Assembly: GCF_003712105.1 (NCBI RefSeq)
Contig: NZ_RHLG01000005.1
Span: 124,001-188,000, forward strand
Reading direction: 5' to 3'
Origin: Winogradskyella sp.
GTDB taxonomy: Bacteria > Bacteroidota > Bacteroidia > Flavobacteriales > Flavobacteriaceae
Length of the DNA stretch: 64,000 nucleotides
Positions 55,149 to 63,825 of this stretch are shown piece by piece; position 1 is the stretch's first letter; each line of letters begins with the position of its first letter. Position numbers and translations under genes: made by a program. Below the pieces are notes generated by a model. It saw only the letters and a program-made list of their open reading frames with translations. It did no database searches and was not told where the DNA came from.

Positions 55149-57074
55149 ATGAATTATTCTAAGACATTTTCTAATCCAGGTATTTTATTTATTGTTTTAA
55201 TCACTGTCCTATCAATTCATAGTTGTGATGATGTAGAAAGTATAGGCGTTACACCTGACCCGGTATTTGTATCGAATGTGGATTTAGAAACGTTTTCAGA
55301 TAATTTTGGCTCTGATATTCAACGAGACTTTTTAGGTACAATTGTAGATACCAATAACAATCCTATTGCTGGAGTTTCTGTAAGTGTTGGTGGCTCTAAT
55401 GCCACAACTGATAACAATGGTGTTTTTATTATTAGAGATGCTAATGTTCAATCGAGATTTGCTTATGTAAAAGCTGAAAGAGCTGGTTATTTGAATGCCT
55501 CTCGTTCGCTAGTGCCAACTACTGGCACTAACAAAGTGTTCATTATGATGTTACCAGAAAACAATGTGGGTACAGTATCAAGTGGCACTCAAGAAACTGT
55601 TAGCTTATCTAACGGTACAAGCGTTACACTTAACGGGAATTATGTCAATGAAAATGGAGAAACGTACTCAGGAAACGTTAGTGTTATTATGCATTATCTT
55701 AATCCTGATGATGAAAATATGACACAGCAAATGCCAGGTATGTTGTATGCCGCCAATGCCGATAATGAGGAGCGTATATTACAGACTTTTGGAATGCTTG
55801 CTATAGAACTTCGTGGTGATAGCGGTGAAGATTTAAATCTTGCTAACGGTTCAGCCGCTGAAATTTCTGCGCCAGTACCACAAAGTTTATTAAACGATGC
55901 TCCAGCAACAATTCCGTTATGGTCTTTCAATGAAGAATTTGGGGTTTGGGTTGAAGAAGGTACTGCCACATTAGATAATGGTAACTATGTCGGTACGGTT
56001 ACACATTTTAGCTTTTGGAATTTCGATATCCCTTTTGATGGTACAAATCTTTGCATAACTTTTGTTGATGAAGACACTAATCCCTTATCAAATTTAAATA
56101 TTAGAATCACAAGCCAAACAATAGGTTCTGGCGGTGGATTCACTAATGAAGATGGTGAGGCATGTGGACCAGTTCCAATTGGAGAAACACTTGAGTTAGT
56201 AGTAAGTATAGTGGATGCATGTGGAATTAATGAGATATTTACATCCACCATAGGACCTTTTAATTCAGATTCCAATTTAGAGATTATTATTCCTAATTCA
56301 GCCCTAGTAGACTTGACCATTGAGACCGTTAAAGGAAGATTTGCTAATTGTAATCAAGAGCCTGTTACTGATGGTTATGTTAAACTATCTTATGGGAGTA
56401 TTGAAGTTGCGGATATGGTTACAAACAGTGATTTAGGTAACTTTGAAATTAATTTTGTTAGATGTAACGAGTCCAATGAATTTACATTAACTGGGGTAGA
56501 TTTCACTACATCACAATCTTCAGACATTATTGCTTATAATTTCTCTACACCTTTAACAGATGTAGGCTCAATCGCCGCTTGCAATGACTATGCTTATAAT
56601 TATATAACTTTTCAAGTAGGAAACTATCCTCCAATACAACAAATTGAAGCACCATTTCCTATAAGTTTAAATACAGATAATAATTTTGGTTGTAGTGATG
56701 GAGACATATTTGGTGCTGGGTTTTTTATACTATCATTCTCTCCATTTGAAATGCACTTAGATATTAATAATTTTAATGGTGTCGGTACCTATAATGGAGA
56801 TGATGGTATGGGCGATTTTAACAGTTCTGATTCTTTCGCACAATTACGAATAACCAATATGATTCAATTAGGTAATGGGATTTCTCAATCAAGAGGATTA
56901 AATTTTGTTGGAACAGCAGAAGTTTTAACCTTTGGTGAAGTTGGTGAGATTGTTGAAATTTTAGTCACGGGCACTATAGATGTATTCGAAGCCATGCCTG
57001 GTATTGGTAATGATATATTAGTTGAAGATAATGTTCCGATAACTGGGTTTATGCATCTAGTAAGAGATAATTAA
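55149..57074 (+). CDS. Large lipoprotein with CarboxypepD_reg-like domain
   Basis: A 641-residue surface-type lipoprotein with lipobox SIHSCDD (Cys26). Residues 60-135 form a CarboxypepD_reg-like domain (FLGTIVDTNNNPIAGVSVSV, then VFIIRDANV). The rest is a chain of beta-sandwich-like modules, including a second regulatory-like repeat near 300-345 (TNEDGEACGPVPIGETLELV). The last about 170 residues resemble the following small lipoprotein in outline: YITFQV, an acidic middle and a GxMHLVRDN end. Function unknown. Confidence 0.75.
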   Translation: MNYSKTFSNPGILFIVLITVLSIHSCDDVESIGVTPDPVFVSNVDLETFSDNFGSDIQRDFLGTIVDTNNNPIAGVSVSVGGSNATTDNNGVFIIRDANVQSRFAYVKAERAGYLNASRSLVPTTGTNKVFIMMLPENNVGTVSSGTQETVSLSNGTSVTLNGNYVNENGETYSGNVSVIMHYLNPDDENMTQQMPGMLYAANADNEERILQTFGMLAIELRGDSGEDLNLANGSAAEISAPVPQSLLNDAPATIPLWSFNEEFGVWVEEGTATLDNGNYVGTVTHFSFWNFDIPFDGTNLCITFVDEDTNPLSNLNIRITSQTIGSGGGFTNEDGEACGPVPIGETLELVVSIVDACGINEIFTSTIGPFNSDSNLEIIIPNSALVDLTIETVKGRFANCNQEPVTDGYVKLSYGSIEVADMVTNSDLGNFEINFVRCNESNEFTLTGVDFTTSQSSDIIAYNFSTPLTDVGSIAACNDYAYNYITFQVGNYPPIQQIEAPFPISLNTDNNFGCSDGDIFGAGFFILSFSPFEMHLDINNFNGVGTYNGDDGMGDFNSSDSFAQLRITNMIQLGNGISQSRGLNFVGTAEVLTFGEVGEIVEILVTGTIDVFEAMPGIGNDILVEDNVPITGFMHLVRDN

Positions 57075-57078
57075 TAAA

Positions 57079-57108
57079 AAAAAACTTCTCCATTGAGAAG
57101 GCTTTTTT
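57079..57108 (+). terminator. Terminator, degenerate copy of the metK one
   Basis: CTTCTC-CATT-GAGAAG with an A-run left and GCTTTTTT right: the left arm has lost the GC that the metK copy has. It starts 5 bases after the 641-residue gene's stop. Confidence 0.7.
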
Positions 57109-57160
57109 GTTTTATACGCAACCATTTTAATATTTATGTATCTTTTATAAAATCATCAGG

Positions 57161-57691
57161 ATGAAATCATCATTACCACTATTAATTCTGATACTTTGTA
57201 TGTCGCTCTTGACCTCTTGCGAGAGTGAAGAAAATACATTTAATAGAGAGTTTATCACTTTCACAATCAATGACGATTATACTTACACCCTAGAAGTAAC
57301 TCAAACTCAAAATGACAGTTGTGATTTACTACTTAGTATCAATAATGATTTAACCGTTGTAAATAACAATTGTAGTTTTGATGATAATAGCCTTATAGAT
57401 TTTAGAATTACAAATTTTGAACCTGCTCAAGACATCGACATTCAACTTAACGGTAGTTTTGCTGGAGGTGAACTCGAAGCTATACTAGGATTCCGTATAC
57501 CTTATGAAGGCTCTCAAGGTATCATAAATCCTACTCTATTCATGATGGTTAACGGAAGTTTAAATGTTTTAAATTCTGGATCAGTTAACGAATTTATAGA
57601 TTTTGAATTTAATGGAGAGGCATTAGCTCCAACATTTAGTTCAGAGTTATTTTCAGTCTCATGTACTGCTCATATTCTAAGAGATGAATAA
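57161..57691 (+). CDS. Small lipoprotein of unknown function
   Basis: A 176-residue lipoprotein with lipobox LLTSC (Cys20) and an acidic, beta-rich body (FITFTINDDYTYTLEV... FEFNGEALAPT, end AHILRDE). It has no recognised domain. The N-terminal ITFTI strand and the C-terminal His-Ile/Leu-x-Arg-Asp end recall the tail of the preceding large lipoprotein, which fits a partial tandem duplication. A promoter-like TTG-N21-TATTTATG precedes it. Confidence 0.7.
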   Translation: MKSSLPLLILILCMSLLTSCESEENTFNREFITFTINDDYTYTLEVTQTQNDSCDLLLSINNDLTVVNNNCSFDDNSLIDFRITNFEPAQDIDIQLNGSFAGGELEAILGFRIPYEGSQGIINPTLFMMVNGSLNVLNSGSVNEFIDFEFNGEALAPTFSSELFSVSCTAHILRDE

Positions 57692-57694
57692 TAA

Positions 57695-57724
57695 AAAACC
57701 TTCTCCATTGAGAAGGCTTTTTTG
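57695..57724. terminator. Bidirectional terminator
   Basis: AAAACCTTCTC, loop CATT, GAGAAGGCTTTTTT (57711 on): third copy of the GAGAAGGC hairpin. With an A-run on one side and a T-run on the other it ends both the small lipoprotein gene and the convergent barrel gene. Confidence 0.85.
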
Positions 57725-57746
57725 TTTTATATAACGTCTTGATATT

Positions 57747-60494
57747 TTACAATGTATAAATCGCTCTAAATGTTATAAATCGTGGCTGTAAAAATGTTGC
57801 CGAGTTTATTACAGAGAAGTTGGTAACATTGTTATTAATATTAGCATCAATATTAAGTATGTTATTTGCTCTAATTTCAAACTCCCATTTCGCATCTCTA
57901 TCTTTTCTATAACCTAAACGCGCACTCCATGTTTGGAATGATTCAGAGGTACCATCAAAATCCTGATTCGTATATGTGTAATCTGTTACAAAAGTTACAG
58001 AATCCCAGATGTAAGCGTCAAAACGTATCGATGGTGCATTTCTAATAACCTTTGTACTTCTTGTACCTTGATCTGTATTAGACACAGAATACGAGTATCT
58101 AAACCTCACGTTTGGTGCTTCTCTAAAATTAGTGCGAATCTCAGGTCTGTAAGTTTGTGTAAATGTTTCATTGGCAGATTGTCTACCTTGAATAAACTGA
58201 TTACGTAAACTATAGTTGAAACTAGCCTGCATTGTACCTCTTATTTTTCCAAAAGTACGTTGCCAGCGTCCGAAAGCTGTAAGCGTCTCATCAGCAAATT
58301 GTGAGTTAAAAAATGTATTAGTACTAATCACGTTATTAAAATTAGCTAATGATCGGATTTGATCAATATTTTTGTTGTAATTAATACTTGCTATAACATT
58401 GGTGTAATTAAACAAGTTGAAACTTCTGTAGAAAAGCGATAGATTATGAGACAATCCGTTTTGTAACTCTGAATTACCAAAAGAGAGATTATCAAAACTG
58501 TTAAGCACAATGCCTTCAGCAAGGTTAGTAACATCTGTAAATTGGTTAGACATTCGGTAATTAAATTGAAGGCTTTCTGACTTTTTAAACTGCACTCTAG
58601 CTTCAAATTCTGGTAATACTCTAAAGAAATTATCTTCAAACTTATTTCCAAACTGAATATTTTGGTTCCCATAGGCATGTAAAGACACTCCAGGTCTAAA
58701 GGTAAATTTACCTGTGCGCACATTGTATCTAGTACCTACATATATATCGCTAAAATTATATTGTGTATCATTTATTAAACCTAATGGATTTCCATCCAAA
58801 TCATTAATTGTTGGTGTTGGATCTAGCGTATTACCATTATTTAAAAACTGGAAAATATTAGAATTATAATCTTGACGACTAAATATGGTTCCTAGCGTAA
58901 AGCTGATATTACTTTTTGGATTCAGAATATTGTAATAGTCTAGTTTAGCATCTAACTGGTTTGTTTTTACGTTTTGATTTTGATTTAGATTATAAAAGTT
59001 CAAGCTCGTATCCAAACCTAATTCCTCAGCAGTTCCGTCGTAGGCATCTTCATTAGGTGTGCCATTATTTGTTGGGTCATTATTTAAAATAGCATTATAA
59101 AATGGGTCTTCATCACGGATCAAATGTTGTGCTTCAAGAGCAAAAATGTTGTTTTCATTTAGTGTATAGTAATAATTTAAGTTTTGATTAATACTAAAAG
59201 GTGTTACCTCGTCTAATTGTGATGTTGTTCCAATTACAGATGAAATTTCAGTTTGTCGTTCTTCGTCTTTAGATAATCTTGCTAATACATCGTAATCTAA
59301 TTGATTATTTGGGTTAGGCTTATATGTTGCACTTAGCTTTGCTAATCCTTGATCTGAAGCCTCACGACCAGTGTTAATTGTTTCTTCGTCTGGGATTCCT
59401 AAATCAGAATCTGTATATCTAATAAAACTCTCTTGACGTGTTGTTAATCGTGTTGTATTATAAATTAAGAACCCACTTAAATCCAATGCCTTATTCGGTG
59501 AGTAACTAAAGTTAGTTGCTAATAATTTAGACTCCACCTGTTGCGCATTTTGGGCCGTTGTTAATCCGCTTAGACCATTATTTCCTAAGTTAAGATTAGT
59601 ACCGCTATCTCTACTTGGTGCTCTAAAACCGCCTCCAAAATTTCGTACATCTCTATTGGATAATGCTGGTTCTCCAATATTATTTAAATCTCCAATAACA
59701 TTAACACTATACTTTGGACTGTAATAAAATAATTTAGGTTGAACCAAATATAACTCGTCATTTGGAGATGGTGCAGCTCCTGCTCCAACAGTAACATCAC
59801 CAAACCAGAAATTTTCTTTTCCTTCTTTAAGTTTAATATTAATGGCTACACTATTCTGGTTATTTTGTACGCTTCGTAATTGACCTACTTCAGAAAAATT
59901 ACGTAATACTTCGACCTTGTCTACTGCATTTGACGGAATATTATCTGTTGCTAGTTTAGAATCACCATCAAAAAAATCTTTACCATTTACGGTGACCTTT
60001 TGTACGACGTTTCCTTCTACTTCAATTTGTCCATTATCGTTAATTTCAACTCCAGGAAGTTTCTCAAGAACATCACCAAGTTTTCGTTCAGATCCGTTTT
60101 TAAAAGAATCTGCATTGTAGATAATAGTATCACCTTTAATGGTAACTGGCATTTCATAAGTAAGTTCTACCGCATCTAAGGCATTGTCGAGTTGCATTGT
60201 AAAATCGCGATTGATATCTACTTCTTTAGTCTCTAAAATAAAATCGATAGTCTTCATACCAATGTATGTGACTTGTACTTTGTACTTACCATTTTTACCT
60301 AAAGCCAGTCTATACTTACCGTTACTATCTGTAATTCCGTAGGATTCTAATGCACTGGTAGCTTGATTTATAGCAATGACATTGGCGAGCTCTAATGGTT
60401 GACCTATACTATCTTTTACAACTCCAGATAGTTTAATTTGAGAATAGGATGTTAGAGCTACTATCATTGCGAGTAGCGTAAATATTTTTTTCAT
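57747..60494 (-). CDS. TonB-receptor-like outer-membrane barrel protein
   Basis: A 915-residue outer-membrane protein. Signal peptide, CarboxypepD_reg-like domain at 20-105 (KLSGVVKDSIGQPLELANV), plug-like part at about 120-225 (GDVLEKLPGVEINDNGQ), and a barrel through the C-terminal ITFRAIYTL. It fits the OMP_b-brl_3 / TonB-dependent receptor-like group. No obvious TonB box was found. It is the last gene of the GLPGLI group, 41 bases after the first GLPGLI stop. Cargo unknown. Confidence 0.85.
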   Translation of the reverse strand: MKKIFTLLAMIVALTSYSQIKLSGVVKDSIGQPLELANVIAINQATSALESYGITDSNGKYRLALGKNGKYKVQVTYIGMKTIDFILETKEVDINRDFTMQLDNALDAVELTYEMPVTIKGDTIIYNADSFKNGSERKLGDVLEKLPGVEINDNGQIEVEGNVVQKVTVNGKDFFDGDSKLATDNIPSNAVDKVEVLRNFSEVGQLRSVQNNQNSVAINIKLKEGKENFWFGDVTVGAGAAPSPNDELYLVQPKLFYYSPKYSVNVIGDLNNIGEPALSNRDVRNFGGGFRAPSRDSGTNLNLGNNGLSGLTTAQNAQQVESKLLATNFSYSPNKALDLSGFLIYNTTRLTTRQESFIRYTDSDLGIPDEETINTGREASDQGLAKLSATYKPNPNNQLDYDVLARLSKDEERQTEISSVIGTTSQLDEVTPFSINQNLNYYYTLNENNIFALEAQHLIRDEDPFYNAILNNDPTNNGTPNEDAYDGTAEELGLDTSLNFYNLNQNQNVKTNQLDAKLDYYNILNPKSNISFTLGTIFSRQDYNSNIFQFLNNGNTLDPTPTINDLDGNPLGLINDTQYNFSDIYVGTRYNVRTGKFTFRPGVSLHAYGNQNIQFGNKFEDNFFRVLPEFEARVQFKKSESLQFNYRMSNQFTDVTNLAEGIVLNSFDNLSFGNSELQNGLSHNLSLFYRSFNLFNYTNVIASINYNKNIDQIRSLANFNNVISTNTFFNSQFADETLTAFGRWQRTFGKIRGTMQASFNYSLRNQFIQGRQSANETFTQTYRPEIRTNFREAPNVRFRYSYSVSNTDQGTRSTKVIRNAPSIRFDAYIWDSVTFVTDYTYTNQDFDGTSESFQTWSARLGYRKDRDAKWEFEIRANNILNIDANINNNVTNFSVINSATFLQPRFITFRAIYTL

Positions 60495-60535
60495 GTTTTG
60501 GTTTGTTAATTTTGGATTGCGTTTATTAATGCATC

Positions 60536-61417
60536 TTAATTTCTTCCTCGACCACCGCGTCTTCCTCGATACATACTACGCATTTCTTCCATTTTTTTGG
60601 TTGTAATTTCTGTGTATTCTTGTTGCGTTACAACTTCCCCTTTTACAGGTTTCTTAATATTGTCTTTTTCTTTAGGATTCATTACAATCTTAGTGCATAA
60701 AATTGTAGTTCTGTCAGCATTAACTTCTAAGATTAAACCTGGTAAACCCCAATATTCGTCAGGCCCTTGATTAATTGGAATTTGCGGTGTATACCAAGCA
60801 ACAACTTCGATAGTTTCTGGTATTTCTATCTCATCCATTGGGTCGTCAGATTTTTCCGTTTTTGTAGAATCATTCTCTTTTTTTCTATTTTCAGGATTTC
60901 TTCGACGCATGCTCCTCCAATCAAAACCAGTAACCTTTTTTGAGGCTGTAGCTTTGAACACAGTATAGTTTCCTATCTGTTTTGTTTCTGTTCCCATTTT
61001 CCATTCGAGATTTGACAACTCATCTGTAATTAAAAACTGTTTTCCAAAGAATTCTTGATCTTGAATCATCTCTTTAGATTTTACATTCTTATATCGTGGC
61101 CCACCAGTAAAACTGCTAGCAAATCCGCCCCAACCACCACCAGAGTTTCCTGCTGCTAGAGTTTCTTCTTCTTTGTAAATTGACTCTTCTTTATTGAATG
61201 TTAAGACATATTGCTTTTCTAGAAATTGCTTCATACGTTCTTCCCATCTCTTCATTTGCTCAGGGCTTACTTGTCTATTGCCTGCAAATTGACTCATGTC
61301 TACTGTCGTTTTGGATTGATAAAACGCTTTACCTTGAAACGATTGACTGAAGACGCTAGTACTCACACTAAATAATAATGCTAATCCTAAAAATTTAATT
61401 GTAGATAGTAGTTTCAT
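60536..61417 (-). CDS. GLPGLI family protein 1
   Basis: A 293-residue exported protein (signal ends near VFSQS). The family signature WYTPQIPINQGP is followed by YWGLPGLILEVNADRT near 235. It ends in an Arg/Gly-rich tail (GRRGGRGRN). It shares with its two neighbours the FYKxxEETL/DxxxxA N-terminal half and a KQIGNYTVFKATA strand. Function of the family is unknown; it is adjacent to a TonB-receptor-like barrel. Confidence 0.85.
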   Translation of the reverse strand: MKLLSTIKFLGLALLFSVSTSVFSQSFQGKAFYQSKTTVDMSQFAGNRQVSPEQMKRWEERMKQFLEKQYVLTFNKEESIYKEEETLAAGNSGGGWGGFASSFTGGPRYKNVKSKEMIQDQEFFGKQFLITDELSNLEWKMGTETKQIGNYTVFKATASKKVTGFDWRSMRRRNPENRKKENDSTKTEKSDDPMDEIEIPETIEVVAWYTPQIPINQGPDEYWGLPGLILEVNADRTTILCTKIVMNPKEKDNIKKPVKGEVVTQQEYTEITTKKMEEMRSMYRGRRGGRGRN

Positions 61418-61431
61418 TTGTTATGGTTTAA

Positions 61432-61453
61432 TCTTAATGTTACAGCATTAAGA
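61432..61453. other. Inverted repeat before GLPGLI gene 1
   Basis: TCTTAATG (61432-61439), TTACAG, CATTAAGA (61446-61453): 8-bp perfect inverted repeat with a 6-base spacer, 14 bases upstream of the ATG of GLPGLI gene 1 (minus strand). No T-run follows. A leader hairpin or regulator site is possible. Confidence 0.4.
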
Positions 61454-61507
61454 CTATCGAAATAACGAAAAGTTAAATGGTACTTTGTTAAACTTGAGTT
61501 AAAGAAA

Positions 61508-62341
61508 TTAACCTCTACGTCTTCCACCTCGATTATTTCTAAAATCTTTCATTTTTTCTACTATGGTTGCCTGATAATCTAGCTTATTAATTTCTTCGCC
61601 GCGTTTAGGAGCTTCAATCTTAATAGTCTCTTTAGGATTGATTACTATTTTAGAACAAAGCATGGTATTATTATCAGCACTTATCTCAAGTATTAAACCT
61701 GGTAAACCCCAGAATTCTGACGGCCCATGATTAACTGGTACTTGAGGTGTATACCACGCTTCAACTTGAGTCATTTTGAGTTCTGGCTCTATTGCATTAC
61801 CAAGAGAATCGACTTGTGGTTCTTGGCGTCTTAACTTATCCCATGAAAAATTATACCAGGACAACTCATCCGAGGGAATTAAAGCCATGGCTTTAAAACA
61901 CGTATAGTTACCAATCTGTTTGGTCTCAGACCCCAATTTCCAGTCAATCTTTTGTAGTTTATCTTTTACCAGAAACTTTTTCCCATAAAATTCTTGAGTT
62001 TGAACCAACGCCGTGTCTTTAACGTTTTTGTATTGATCTCCTTGAGCAAAGTTTTTTCCCCAAGAATCCGTGGCACCAGACATAGCATCTAATTTCTCAT
62101 CTTCCTTAAAAAAGGATTCTGTTTTATTAAATGACAATACATATGTTTTTTCTAATCGATTTTTCATACGCGCCATAATCTGCTTCTTTTGAGCTTCACT
62201 AAATCTTGCACCCCAACGACCTAAGTCCATTGTTGATTTAGAAAAATAATATGCTTTCCCAACAAACTCTTGTGCTGAGCTTTGAAATGATACAGAAAAA
62301 AGAATACAAATGATTCCGAGTTTTAGAGTAAGTGATTTCAT
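61508..62341 (-). CDS. GLPGLI family protein 2
   Basis: A 277-residue exported protein (signal ends near SSAQE). The family motif is WYTPQVPVNHGP then FWGLPGLILEISADN near 222. It keeps the SETKQIGNYTCFKAMA strand with a Cys, and ends in RNNRGGRRRG. It is the middle of three paralogues, with 90- and 109-base gaps to its neighbours. Confidence 0.85.
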   Translation of the reverse strand: MKSLTLKLGIICILFSVSFQSSAQEFVGKAYYFSKSTMDLGRWGARFSEAQKKQIMARMKNRLEKTYVLSFNKTESFFKEDEKLDAMSGATDSWGKNFAQGDQYKNVKDTALVQTQEFYGKKFLVKDKLQKIDWKLGSETKQIGNYTCFKAMALIPSDELSWYNFSWDKLRRQEPQVDSLGNAIEPELKMTQVEAWYTPQVPVNHGPSEFWGLPGLILEISADNNTMLCSKIVINPKETIKIEAPKRGEEINKLDYQATIVEKMKDFRNNRGGRRRG

Positions 62342-62450
62342 GGTGTTACTTTTTATTAGTATTGTTTAACAAAAATAATTAAACATTAAACAAAATAATC
62401 TTGTTTATAAAAACATTAACACCCAATCACTTATTTAAGCTGTTTCTAAA

Positions 62451-63308
62451 TTAGCCTCCAATTCGAATTTCGATACCTTCTCCTCTACGATTACCTTTTC
62501 TAGGGGCAAAACGTTCCATCATCTCCTTGCGTTTCTTCTCCATAATCTTTTCATATTCTTCTTGATTAATTTCTTTGCCTTTTTCAGGTTCTGAAATCTC
62601 AATCTTTTTCTCCGGGTTTAAAGTTATCTTACTACATACAATTTGCTGCTTTCCTGCTGTAACTTCTAAAATTAATCCAGGAAGTCCATGGTAGTTTCCT
62701 GGCCCACTGTTTATTGGAATTTGAGGTGTATACCAAGCTATAACTGTTTGAGTCTCTGTTTTAGTTTCTGTATCAGAAGTTTCATCAGAATCATCATTAG
62801 CACTAAAGCTAGAGTTACTTACAACCTCTATATCTCTAGTGAAGGTTGCTTTAAAACATTGATATTCTCCTATATATTTTGTTTCAGATTCTAACTTCCA
62901 CTCTATGGGTTGTAACTCATCTTTAACCAAAAATATCTTTCCGTAAACATCTCTTTGGTCTGTAAATCGTTTGTCTTTGGTATTCTTATATAAGATATCA
63001 CCACCGCCACCATCGCCAACTACCATAACTTGAATGTCTGAACTCCCAACTTGAGGTGGTGCTAATGTTTCATCTTCTTTATAAACCGAAGCTTCTTTAT
63101 TAAATGATAGTTTGAATGTTTTTTGAAATTGTTTTCTTAACATCTCTTGCATCTGCTTATGCATTTCTGAGTTTACCTGGGTACTATCTAGCTTTATATC
63201 AAAAGCTCGACTTGTTTTGTACACCGCAACTCCTTGAAAATCTTGTGCATATGCGTTAGTAATTACTAACGCAATGCCAAGAACAATAACTCTAATTACT
63301 GTTATCAT
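62451..63308 (-). CDS. GLPGLI family protein 3
   Basis: A 285-residue exported protein (signal ends near AYAQ). WYTPQIPINSGP then YHGLPGLILEVTAGKQ near 213; an acidic Asp/Glu/Thr segment (DDSDETSDTETKTE, about 175) is inserted before it. It ends with RKGNRRGEG, again basic. It lies 3 bases after the short 131-residue gene's stop, so they are coupled. Confidence 0.85.
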   Translation of the reverse strand: MITVIRVIVLGIALVITNAYAQDFQGVAVYKTSRAFDIKLDSTQVNSEMHKQMQEMLRKQFQKTFKLSFNKEASVYKEDETLAPPQVGSSDIQVMVVGDGGGGDILYKNTKDKRFTDQRDVYGKIFLVKDELQPIEWKLESETKYIGEYQCFKATFTRDIEVVSNSSFSANDDSDETSDTETKTETQTVIAWYTPQIPINSGPGNYHGLPGLILEVTAGKQQIVCSKITLNPEKKIEISEPEKGKEINQEEYEKIMEKKRKEMMERFAPRKGNRRGEGIEIRIGG

Positions 63309-63311
63309 GAT

Positions 63312-63698
63312 TTAGTTTTTTGATTGATAATATTTAATTGCTGCTTTTCGCAGTTTTTTAATACTCTTAATAAAATTTTCCCTGTCATCAGTATTTCCTT
63401 TAATCTCGTAAGTCATACTCGCTTTTAGGCCATTAGTCATTTCTTCACCATTACATTTAATCGAAAAAGAAAGATCTTCTCCGGCACCAGTCTCATCGAT
63501 AAGTTCTTGAATATCTTCAATGGTAAAGGTAGATTCTAATTCCTCTTGCGAATCCACTTCTACTTCAATTTTAATGTCGGTAGTCTTAACTTCTTTCTCT
63601 ACCTCAACGACTGAACCAGAAATATTAGATTGGGCAAATGTTGTTCCTGTTGCAATAAATGCTAATACTGCGAATAATTTTAATACTGTTGTTTTCAT
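63312..63698 (-). CDS. Small secreted protein of unknown function
   Basis: A 128-residue exported protein (signal ends near TTFAQ) with an acidic middle (VEVDSQEELESTFTIEDIQEL) and a basic end (KKLRKAAIKYYQSKN). The start at ATG 63698 gives the standard signal MKTTVLKLFAVLAF; an ATG three codons upstream is also possible. No domain recognised. It is the first gene of the GLPGLI operon. Confidence 0.65.
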   Translation of the reverse strand: MKTTVLKLFAVLAFIATGTTFAQSNISGSVVEVEKEVKTTDIKIEVEVDSQEELESTFTIEDIQELIDETGAGEDLSFSIKCNGEEMTNGLKASMTYEIKGNTDDRENFIKSIKKLRKAAIKYYQSKN

Positions 63699-63788
63699 AA
63701 TATACATACGTTTTTTGATTAGTACACTACAAATATGACAACACTGAGTCTACTTTTCAGTTAAGCAACGTTAACGTGTGTTAACCGA

Positions 63789-63821
63789 TTGATAGACTTT
63801 AAATATTTAGGTCTACTTTTG
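63789..63821 (+). promoter_or_regulatory. Promoter of the sensor-kinase-like gene
   Basis: TTG (63789-63791), a 22-base gap and TACTTTTG (63814-63821), an exact TAnnTTTG, only 4 bases before the ATG. The transcript would be leaderless or nearly so. Confidence 0.55.
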
Positions 63822-63825
63822 AAAC

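Noticed and set aside
57091-57108. GAGAAGG hairpin copies as part of a mobile element
   Set aside because: They are terminators with T-runs and no terminal repeats or transposase; tandem duplication explains them better.
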